From the NCBI GenBank assembly GCA_016928935.1, contig JAFGJU010000016.1, positions 1 through 6,045 on the forward strand: DNA of 6,045 nt, read 5' to 3'. The first letter of the stretch is position 1, and the number at the start of each line of letters is the position of its first letter. The DNA comes from Candidatus Eiseniibacteriota bacterium (lineage in GTDB: Bacteria > Eisenbacteria > RBG-16-71-46 > JAFGJU01). This document shows positions 1-5,459 of this stretch, piece by piece. The translations under genes were made by a program, and so were the position numbers. The notes below the pieces were generated by a model. That model ran no database searches, was not told the origin of the DNA, and saw nothing but the letters and a program-made list of their open reading frames with translations.

Positions 1-3
1 CCC

Positions 4-210
4 TCACCCGTTCACGTCCCTGTGCTGGACGTGCAGCTCCGAAGGCGACATCGCTGAAGTGCAAATGACGCGGCCCGCGAGGTCCCGCGAGTCCTCGCCA
101 CGCTTGATGGCGCAGCTCTTCCCGGCTACCGACGCGCCCGCCGCTATTACAGACCGCGGCGCACCGGCTTGACCGGAGCTCGTGGCCTCCGCGGCCTTCG
201 TTTCGGTCAT
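4..210 (-). CDS. Small ORF of unknown function, coupled to hprK, with a P-loop-like motif
   Basis: 68 codons from ATG 210 to TGA 6-4. I do not recognise the product. Support for coding: the start shares ATGA with the hprK stop, typical of translational coupling, and by hand count about 55 of 68 codons end in G or C. The first 19 residues are rich in Ala, Ser, Thr and Gly. They are followed by a short hydrophobic stretch (SVIAA, 20-24) and GASVAGKS (25-32), which fits the Walker A pattern GxxxxGK[ST]. RapZ-type ATPases, which often follow hpf/ptsN or hprK, carry a similar P-loop near the N-terminus followed by an acidic ED pair; here E39-D40 falls at a comparable distance. The protein ends after 68 residues and lacks the later RapZ domains, so it could be a broken copy, an unrelated small protein, or a chance motif. 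Cysteines are at 33 and 50. Confidence 0.45.
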   Translation of the reverse strand: MTETKAAEATSSGQAGAPRSVIAAGASVAGKSCAIKRGEDSRDLAGRVICTSAMSPSELHVQHRDVNG

Positions 211-1175
211 TCCCAGTCGTCCCTCACGTGCGGGTCCGAGAGCTTCTTGCGATGCATCTCCTGCATCAGCTTCTCGTTGAAGTCCCTGGCCGGATGGTAT
301 CCGTAGATCTTGACGAGATGGTTGAGGGCTATGACCTCCGATATGACCGTGATGTTCTTGCCCGGCACTATGGGGACAGTCACCATCGGGATCTCCACGT
401 CCAGCATCTTCGTGAAGCTGTCTTCAAGTCCTATCCGTTCGTAGTCCTCCGCCTCGCTCCAGTCCTGGAGCCGCACCTCGACCTCTATCCTCTTCTGGAT
501 TCTGACGGAACGAATCCCGAATATGCTCCTCACGTCTATTATGCCGAGGCCGCGGATTTCGATGCGGTGTCTCAGGATTTCGGACGAGGTCCCTATGAGG
601 AAGTTGCCGTGCCTCTTGGTCACGGTGACCACGTCGTCCGCCACCAGCCTGTGTCCTCTCTCGACCAGGTCCAGTGCGCACTCACTCTTCCCGATGGAGC
701 TCCTGCCGGTGAAAAGGAGCCCTACCCCGTAGACGTCCACCAGCGAGCCGTGTATGACGGCGCGCGGGGCGAACACGATGTCCAGGTGCGCCTGGAGCTC
801 TCGTATGAACGGCGTCGTGGACATGGGCGTCCTGAGCACCGGGACGGAATGGCTCCTGGCCACCTCGAGCACGACCTCCGGGACTTCCAGCCTCTTGGAC
901 ACTATTATGCACGGGAGCACGAACTGCATGACCCTTTCCGTGGCCGCCCGCAGCCGCTCGACGGACAGCGAGTTCATGTACAGTATCTCCGTCTGTCCCA
1001 GAATCTGGATGCGCTCGTCCAGGAAATTCTCCAGGAAGCCCGCGAAGGCCAGCCCGGGCCGATTGATGTCGCTGACGGTTATCTCCCGTTTGGACTCCAG
1101 CGAGCCAGTCAGAAGCTCCAACTCGAAATCCTTCTGCTTTTCCTCAAAAAACCTGGCCACTGTCATCGCGTGCAT
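207..1175 (-). CDS. hprK: HPr kinase/phosphorylase
   Basis: 322 residues, full length. HprK phosphorylates and dephosphorylates a serine of HPr (or a Crh/NPr-like partner), tying carbon state to PTS and gene control; in Gram-negatives with partial PTS it acts mainly in regulation. The N-terminal domain covers about 1-130. The catalytic domain shows the conserved His in IHGSLVDVYGVG (H142), Walker A GRSSIGKS (157-164), ADD (179-181), the HprK signature IEIRGLGIIDVRSIFG (205-220), and the C-terminal VPIVPGKNITVISEVIA block (267-283), all diagnostic. In the P-loop the usual GDSGIGKS has Arg and Ser in place of Asp and the second Gly; the GxxxxGKS core is kept. The ATG at 1175 lies 1 nt after the hpf stop, with GGTGA 6 nt upstream inside the hpf 3' end; a second Met at residue 4 is a less likely start. 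Its stop shares ATGA with the next ORF. No HPr gene is in the window. Confidence 0.97.
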   Translation of the reverse strand: MHAMTVARFFEEKQKDFELELLTGSLESKREITVSDINRPGLAFAGFLENFLDERIQILGQTEILYMNSLSVERLRAATERVMQFVLPCIIVSKRLEVPEVVLEVARSHSVPVLRTPMSTTPFIRELQAHLDIVFAPRAVIHGSLVDVYGVGLLFTGRSSIGKSECALDLVERGHRLVADDVVTVTKRHGNFLIGTSSEILRHRIEIRGLGIIDVRSIFGIRSVRIQKRIEVEVRLQDWSEAEDYERIGLEDSFTKMLDVEIPMVTVPIVPGKNITVISEVIALNHLVKIYGYHPARDFNEKLMQEMHRKKLSDPHVRDDWE

Positions 1176-1176
1176 G

Positions 1177-1692
1177 TTACTTCACCGGTTCAATCAGAGT
1201 GAAACTGCCGTCGTTCCGTCTGTGCAGAACGGTTGTCCTGGAAGTGGCGCTGTTCACGAACACGAGCACCTCATCGTCCGTCTTCTCCAACGCCTCCATG
1301 GCGTCGTCCACGGTCATCTCGAGCGGGACGACCTTCAAAGACTCGGGGCCGGCCGGTATCGCCTCTCCCCCCTCCACTCCCGACTCCCTGATGGTTTCCC
1401 GCTGGCGCCTCCGAGTCACCTTGTCCTTTCTCTTATTCAGCATCCTCTCGAGTTTGTCAACAACAGTGTCGATGGAGGCGTACATATCCGTGCTTTCCGC
1501 CCGGCCCGTTATGTCCCCCCCGTTCACGCGCAGCACTATCTCGGCTATGTTGCGATACCGCTCGAGGGAAAACATGACGTGCGCCTCTATGATTTTCCTG
1601 GAGTACTTCTCAAGCTTCTGGAGCTTCTCCTCGGCGTAGCTCTTTATGGCTGGGCTCACCGGGAAATTCTTGCTTCGGATGGTCACTTCCAT
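1177..1692 (-). CDS. hpf: Long-form ribosome hibernation promoting factor (HPF)
   Basis: 171 residues. HPF binds the 30S decoding centre in stationary phase; the long form also dimerises 70S ribosomes into inactive 100S particles through its C-terminal domain. The N-terminal ribosome-binding domain covers about 1-95 (MEVTIRSKNFPVSPAIKSYA start; DMYASIDTVVDKLERML helix; then the basic NKRKDKVTRRRQR segment at 86-98). A short Gly/Glu-rich linker follows (about 101-116). The C-terminal dimerisation domain (117-171) keeps the PLEMTVDDAMEALE and HRRNDGSFTLIEP blocks. ATG 1692 was chosen over the in-frame ATG at 1815 because GGAGG stands 7 nt before it and the family N-terminus begins exactly there; the longer form adds 41 Arg/Ser/Thr-rich residues that read through lipA. 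It begins inside lipA (83-nt overlap) and ends 1 nt before hprK. rpoN-hpf linkage is classic; here lipA intervenes. Confidence 0.95.
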   Translation of the reverse strand: MEVTIRSKNFPVSPAIKSYAEEKLQKLEKYSRKIIEAHVMFSLERYRNIAEIVLRVNGGDITGRAESTDMYASIDTVVDKLERMLNKRKDKVTRRRQRETIRESGVEGGEAIPAGPESLKVVPLEMTVDDAMEALEKTDDEVLVFVNSATSRTTVLHRRNDGSFTLIEPVK

Positions 1693-2548
1693 TGATTTTC
1701 CTCCAAATCTCGTGGGCCTTGTACGAGCTCCTGACCAAGGGGCCGGCGAAGACCGCCGCGAACCCCAGTTCCCTGCCCGCGTCCTCGTAGTCCCGGAAAG
1801 TCTCCGGCGGGACATACCGCGCCACCGGCACGGACTCGAGACTCGGTTTCAGGTACTGCCCCACGGTCACCGACCGGCAGCCTGCGTTGCTCAGATCCCT
1901 GAGAACGTCCATCACCTCCTCCTCTGTCTCTCCGAGACCGACCATGAGTCCTGACTTGGCAAGAGGCCGCGCTTCGTGACGGGCCGCCTGTTCTATGATG
2001 CGCAACGAGACAGCGTAGTCCGCCCCCGGCCGAATCCGCGAGTACAGTCTGGGGACGGTCTCCACGTTGTGCGAGAATACATCGGGCGCCGAGGCCAGCA
2101 CAAGCGAGCAGTGCTCCGTGTGGCCCCCGAAATCGGGCACGAGCACTTCCACCAGCGGTCGCGGCTCGAGCCTCTTCAACTCCTCCACGCAGCGGGCGAA
2201 ATGTCCCGCCCCGCCGTCCGAAAGGTCGTCCCTCGTCACAGAAGTGACTACCACGAACTCAAGCCCGAGTTCCCGCGCCGCCCTCGCCAGGCGGGCCGGC
2301 TCCTCCCGGTCGGGCACCGCCGGAACACCCTTCCGGACCCCGCAGAAGCGGCATCGCCTGGTGCAGACGTTACCCAGTACCATGAAGGTGACCGAGCCGG
2401 CGGAGAAGCACTCCCACCTGTTGGGACAGGCGGCGTCGCGGCACACAGTGTTCAGGGAATGGGAATCCAGGATTCTTTGAAGCTCACGGGTTTTCTGGTT
2501 CTCAGCGAATGGCTTTCTCACCCAGTGTGGAAGCCTGGCAACCGCCAT
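1610..2548 (-). CDS. lipA: Lipoyl synthase LipA (radical SAM)
   Basis: 312 residues. LipA inserts two sulfur atoms into the octanoyl group on carrier proteins (E2 subunits, GcvH), making the lipoyl cofactor of pyruvate and 2-oxoglutarate dehydrogenases and glycine cleavage. Both iron-sulfur sites are intact: the auxiliary cluster CX4CX5C at Cys36/41/47, sacrificed as sulfur donor, and the radical SAM CX3CX2C at Cys62/66/69. The C-terminal RSSY motif (273-276), whose serine ligates the auxiliary cluster, is present. Other family blocks are DDLSDGGAGHFA (107-118), HNVETVPRLY (160-169), KSGLMVGLGE (198-207) and QYLKPS (231-236). The N-terminus is shorter than in E. coli, as in many bacteria. A 36-residue tail follows RSSY, and its last 27 residues are read from DNA that also encodes the start of hpf. 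LipA is not a usual member of the rpoN cluster. No lipB is seen here. Confidence 0.97.
   Translation of the reverse strand: MAVARLPHWVRKPFAENQKTRELQRILDSHSLNTVCRDAACPNRWECFSAGSVTFMVLGNVCTRRCRFCGVRKGVPAVPDREEPARLARAARELGLEFVVVTSVTRDDLSDGGAGHFARCVEELKRLEPRPLVEVLVPDFGGHTEHCSLVLASAPDVFSHNVETVPRLYSRIRPGADYAVSLRIIEQAARHEARPLAKSGLMVGLGETEEEVMDVLRDLSNAGCRSVTVGQYLKPSLESVPVARYVPPETFRDYEDAGRELGFAAVFAGPLVRSSYKAHEIWRKINGSDHPKQEFPGEPSHKELRRGEAPEA
1700..1704 (-). promoter_or_regulatory. Ribosome binding site of hpf, inside lipA
   Basis: GGAGG on the minus strand, 7 nt (AAAATCA) before the hpf ATG at 1692-1690. It is the strongest Shine-Dalgarno in the window and lies within lipA codons for the Ile-Trp-Arg-Lys stretch around residue 282. 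It fixes the hpf start and lets hpf be translated independently of lipA termination, which occurs 83 nt further on. Confidence 0.8.
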
Positions 2549-2593
2549 CGCAGTGGCACCCCGGGGGGATGTGAAAGGGAAATCGCGACTACC

Positions 2594-4006
2594 CTAGTGT
2601 CTCTTCCTGTAACGCGCCGGCAAGATCCTCAGCTGCTCCCGATACTTGGCGACCGTCCTCCTCGCGATTCTGAGCCCCCTGTCCTTCAGCATATCCGCTA
2701 TCCTCTGGTCGCTCAAGGGATTAGGTTTGTCCTCTTCGTCCACCAGCTGTTTGATTATGTCCTTGGCGCTCTTTGCGCTCATGTCCTCGCCCGCGTCGGT
2801 GTGGAGCTTGCTCGAGAAGAAGAACTTCAACTCAAAGACCCCTCTCGGGGTCTGCACGTACTTGTTGTTTGTGACCCTGCTCACGGTGGACTCGTGCATG
2901 TCTATCTGTGTGGCCACCTGCTGCAACGTGAGCGGCTTCAGGAAGGCAATACCTTTATCGAAGAACTCTTCCTGCTCTCTGACTATGCATTCCATCACCC
3001 TGATCATGGTCCTCCGCCTCTGTTCGATGGTCTGTATGAGCCACTTCGCGGAGTTCAGCTTTCCGATGATGTACTCCCTGGTCTTGTCCTTCTTCGAGCC
3101 GCTCCGAAGCATGTCCCTGTAGGAGGAATTGATGCGCAGCCGCGGCACGTGCCTGTCGTTCAGGGAGACTACGTACTTATCTTCCACCTTGTCTACCACT
3201 AGATCCGGCACCACGTATTTGGGCTCCTCATAGGAAACGGCGAGGCCGGGCTTTGGGTTGAGCCGCGCTATGATGTCGCCGGCCGCCTGGACCTGTCCAA
3301 CCGACACGTGAGTCTTCTTGGCTATCTCCGCAAACTTCCTCTCCTTCAGGGAATCGAAGTGGTCGCGCACTACGCGGGCCGCCAGGCTTTCGGCCATCTC
3401 GTTCCTCTCAAGCTGTATGAGCAGACACTCTCTCAAGTCTCTGGCACCGATTCCAGGAGGGTCGAAGGACTGCACTATTTTCAGGGCCTGCTCGACGCGC
3501 TCGACCGGCCTCTCCTTGATGGCGGCTACTTCCTCAACCGTGATACTCAGGAAACCCCTGTCGTCTATGGAGCCGATGAGGAACTCGCCTATCTCCGTCA
3601 GCTCCGGGTCGCTGGTGGACAGCCGGAGCTGGCCCTCCAGGTGGTCGTGCAGCGTGGGCTGCGTCACAGGGACTCTCTCCGGGAACTCCGCTGAGGTGTC
3701 GGCCCGCTCCCGGGCCGAATCGTACGATTCCTGGTAGTACTCGGTCCACTCCATCTGGTCTTCGTTGTCGACCGGCTCCGCCTCCTCCGCCGTCCCGGGC
3801 TCTTCGTCCGAGGCCGACGACTCCTGCTCAGGAGTCTCGACCAGTTCGTCCACTTCCTCCAGCAGAGGGTTCTGCAGGAGCTCCTGCTTCAGGATGGCCT
3901 GGAGCTCGAGCGTCGGCACCTGCAGCAGCTTGAGCGCCTGCTGCAGCCTCTGAGTCATTATGAGAGTCGGCTTCTGAGTGAGCTGGAGCGTGTGTTTGAG
4001 TTCCAT
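2594..4006 (-). CDS. rpoN: RNA polymerase sigma-54 factor RpoN
   Basis: 470 residues, complete. Sigma-54 directs core RNA polymerase to -24/-12 promoters and needs an AAA+ enhancer-binding activator to melt DNA. The domains are in the expected order. Region I (1-50) is rich in Gln/Leu (LQLTQKPTLIMTQRLQQALK) and holds the activator-responsive part. Region II is an acidic linker (about 51-105). The core-binding region covers about 115-310, including the FDPPGIGARDLRECL block at 181-195. A helix-turn-helix for the -12 element lies at about 359-391 (LTLQQVATQIDMHESTVSRV). The RpoN box ARRTVAKYRE, which reads the -24 element, is at 448-457. The ATG at 4006 gives the conserved N-terminus directly, although its ribosome site is weak. 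It lies 36 nt after lptB, the usual neighbour of rpoN, and 45 nt before lipA. Its arginine codons are mostly AGG/AGA near the 3' end. Confidence 0.98.
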   Translation of the reverse strand: MELKHTLQLTQKPTLIMTQRLQQALKLLQVPTLELQAILKQELLQNPLLEEVDELVETPEQESSASDEEPGTAEEAEPVDNEDQMEWTEYYQESYDSARERADTSAEFPERVPVTQPTLHDHLEGQLRLSTSDPELTEIGEFLIGSIDDRGFLSITVEEVAAIKERPVERVEQALKIVQSFDPPGIGARDLRECLLIQLERNEMAESLAARVVRDHFDSLKERKFAEIAKKTHVSVGQVQAAGDIIARLNPKPGLAVSYEEPKYVVPDLVVDKVEDKYVVSLNDRHVPRLRINSSYRDMLRSGSKKDKTREYIIGKLNSAKWLIQTIEQRRRTMIRVMECIVREQEEFFDKGIAFLKPLTLQQVATQIDMHESTVSRVTNNKYVQTPRGVFELKFFFSSKLHTDAGEDMSAKSAKDIIKQLVDEEDKPNPLSDQRIADMLKDRGLRIARRTVAKYREQLRILPARYRKRH

Positions 4007-4042
4007 GGTTGTGCCCGGTTCTCCGTTGTCTTGGTCACGCGA

Positions 4043-4795
4043 CTAAAGCCTGAACTTTTCCCCAAGGTACATCTTCCTGGCCAGCGGGTCGTTGGCCAGC
4101 TCCTGCGCGCTGCCCGAAAGCAGTATCCTTCCCTCGAACATCACGTAGGCCCTGTCGGTGGCTGAGAGTGTCTCGCGGACGCTGTGGTCAGTTATGAGGA
4201 CCCCTATGCCCTTCTGCTTGAGCTTGGACACGATCTCTTGTATCTCCGCGACAGCGATCGGGTCGATGCCCACGAAGGGCTCGTCCAGCAGCATGAAGCT
4301 CGGGTTGCTGACGAGCGCCCTCGAGATCTCGACGCGCCTTCTTTCGCCCCCGGACAGCTGGTAGGCCTTCCGCTCCGCAAGGTGGGCCACCCCCAGCTCC
4401 GCCATCAGGCTCTGCAGTTTCTTCTCGCGCTCCTCCCGGCCGTAGTGCATGGTCTGAAGGATGGACAGGATGTTCTCCTTGACGGTCAGCTTCCTGAATA
4501 TCGAGGGCTCCTGCGACAGGTATCCTATTCCCATGCGGGCCCTCCGGAAGACCGGCGTTTCCGTCACGTTCTCGGAATCGATCAGCACCGAGCCGGAGTC
4601 GGGCTTCAACAGCCCCACTATCATGTAGAAAGTCGTGGTCTTGCCGGCCCCGTTGGGCCCCAGCAGGCCGACAACCTCGCCCTGGGCCACGTCGAGGCTG
4701 ACCTCGTTTACGACGGTCCACTTGCCGTACTGCTTGACGAGCCCTCTGCCCTTCAGGATCTTCTTACTGTTCGACTGTGTTCTTTCCAGTTCCAT
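4043..4795 (-). CDS. lptB: LptB, ATPase of the LPS export ABC transporter
   Basis: 250 residues, a normal length for LptB. It is the cytoplasmic ATP-binding subunit of LptB2FG, which extracts LPS from the inner membrane and pushes it along the periplasmic bridge. Visible motifs in order: Walker A GPNGAGKT (46-53), Q-loop in GYLSQEPSIF (Q95), ABC signature LSGGE (147-151), Walker B FMLLDEP (167-173), and the switch histidine in TDHSVRE (H204). The C-terminus YLGEKFRL closely resembles the usual LptB ending. All catalytic residues are present. The gene starts 31 nt after lptC and is followed 36 nt later by rpoN. Its ATG at 4795 has only a weak, GGCGGA-like ribosome site. No lptF, lptG or lptA lies in this window, so the rest of the transporter must be encoded elsewhere. 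Confidence 0.96.
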   Translation of the reverse strand: MELERTQSNSKKILKGRGLVKQYGKWTVVNEVSLDVAQGEVVGLLGPNGAGKTTTFYMIVGLLKPDSGSVLIDSENVTETPVFRRARMGIGYLSQEPSIFRKLTVKENILSILQTMHYGREEREKKLQSLMAELGVAHLAERKAYQLSGGERRRVEISRALVSNPSFMLLDEPFVGIDPIAVAEIQEIVSKLKQKGIGVLITDHSVRETLSATDRAYVMFEGRILLSGSAQELANDPLARKMYLGEKFRL

Positions 4796-4799
4796 GCAT

Positions 4800-4817
4800 C
4801 CGCCGTCCGCGGGGCGG
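4800..4817 (-). other. Possible hairpin over the lptB ribosome binding site
   Basis: On the transcript strand CCGCC (4817-4813) can pair with GGCGG (4804-4800) across an 8-nt GC-rich loop. The 3' arm includes the only candidate Shine-Dalgarno for lptB (GGCGGA, just before the ATG at 4795). The lptC stop codon is about 10 nt upstream, so a ribosome ending lptC could open the stem. There is no U-tract, so it is not a terminator. Short GC stems arise by chance in sequence this rich. Confidence 0.25.
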
Positions 4818-4826
4818 TCGGCCCTT

Positions 4827-5447
4827 CTATTCCTTGGGCACGAGTCTGCCCTCTTCGTCCACGACGAAGGCCTGCACCTGCGACTTGATCTCGAACTCGT
4901 TCAGGCTGGGGTCACTCACGAGACCCACGCCGGTGAGGACGTCCCTTCCCTGGGTGATTCTGACGAAGTCCTCTGACAGTATCTTCTGGGAGGCATTTAG
5001 CCATTTCAGGGACTGAGTTTCAAGCGTTATTCCTTCCTCGGTCCTCACCACCACGTTCCCGGCGGCTTCCATGTCGTTGGTCCTCTGGTAAATGGTGCCG
5101 GAATCCGCCTTCAGCTCCGAAAACCTCCTCCCGGTGTCCTCAAAGAAGTCAATTCGGACGTTTTTGGCCTGAACTTGCGCCTTTTCGTTGTATATGGCCG
5201 CCCACTCGGCCCACAGGGTCCATTTGCGGGTGCCCTGCACGCTCTCAGTCAGGGAGAAATCGCTCACCTCCTGGTCAGGCGGGTCAACGGCGGCGCCGGC
5301 CGGCCTGGAGTCGGAGTCCCCTCCGCACCCGTGAGCGCAGAGAGCAAGAAGGAGCAACGCACATCCTGCGAGCCGTGCGTGCGACCGACGGCCGCGCGAC
5401 CGCGGCGCCGGGCCGGACGGACTCGAATTCTGTCTTCCGAGATTCAC
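4827..5447 (-). CDS. lptC: LptC-family LPS export protein, probable lipoprotein (YrbK type)
   Basis: 206 residues from a GTG start to TAG. LptC links the inner-membrane LptBFG transporter to the periplasmic bridge that carries LPS to the outer membrane. Residues about 24-40 form a hydrophobic segment after an Arg-rich n-region, ending in AHGC (Cys41), an imperfect lipobox. The rest matches the beta-jellyroll LptC pattern: a DFSLTES...G...W.LWAEWA segment at 63-83, a KNVRIDFFEDTG strand at 96-106, DSGTIY at 115-120, AAGNVVVRTEEG at 128-139, and TGVGLVSDPSL at 172-182. The GTG at 5447 was chosen because GAGGG stands 7 nt before it and it follows the upstream stop by 10 nt. The first in-frame ATG, at 5564, would overlap the acyltransferase by over 100 nt and add an unlikely leader. 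A protein of this length is close to usual LptC size. Assignment as LptC rather than LptA rests on the N-terminal anchor and single-domain pattern. Confidence 0.85.
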   Translation of the reverse strand: MNLGRQNSSPSGPAPRSRGRRSHARLAGCALLLLALCAHGCGGDSDSRPAGAAVDPPDQEVSDFSLTESVQGTRKWTLWAEWAAIYNEKAQVQAKNVRIDFFEDTGRRFSELKADSGTIYQRTNDMEAAGNVVVRTEEGITLETQSLKWLNASQKILSEDFVRITQGRDVLTGVGLVSDPSLNEFEIKSQVQAFVVDEEGRLVPKE

Positions 5448-5454
5448 GGCTCGA

Positions 5455-5459
5455 CCCTC
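5455..5459 (-). promoter_or_regulatory. Ribosome binding site deciding the lptC start
   Basis: GAGGG on the minus strand, 7 nt before the GTG at 5447-5445. It overlaps the TGA stop of the acyltransferase (5460-5458), so a ribosome ending the upstream gene is already at the site, consistent with translational coupling. It supports the GTG start over the in-frame ATG at 5564. Confidence 0.65.

Noticed and set aside
228..1202. Plus-strand ORF of 324 codons opposite hprK
   Set aside because: It covers hprK almost exactly on the other strand, is His/Asp/Leu-rich in the manner of reverse-frame shadows and has no family pattern.
754..1695. Plus-strand ORF of 313 codons opposite hprK and hpf
   Set aside because: It is a shadow reading across two real minus-strand genes, with no conserved motif.
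1693..1815. 41-residue N-terminal extension of HPF from ATG 1815
   Set aside because: The family N-terminus and a strong GGAGG site point to ATG 1692; the extension is an off-frame reading of conserved lipA codons.
2549..2593. Sigma-54 type promoter (TGGCAC) or terminator in the rpoN-lipA gap
   Set aside because: TGGCAC is present on the plus strand but no TTGC follows at the proper spacing and it faces the wrong way; the CCCCGGGG palindrome has no room for a loop and no U-tract.
1976..3202. Long plus-strand ORF of 408 codons opposite lipA and rpoN
   Set aside because: It lies antisense to two firmly identified genes, has no recognisable domain and looks like a mirror of codon bias in GC-rich sequence.
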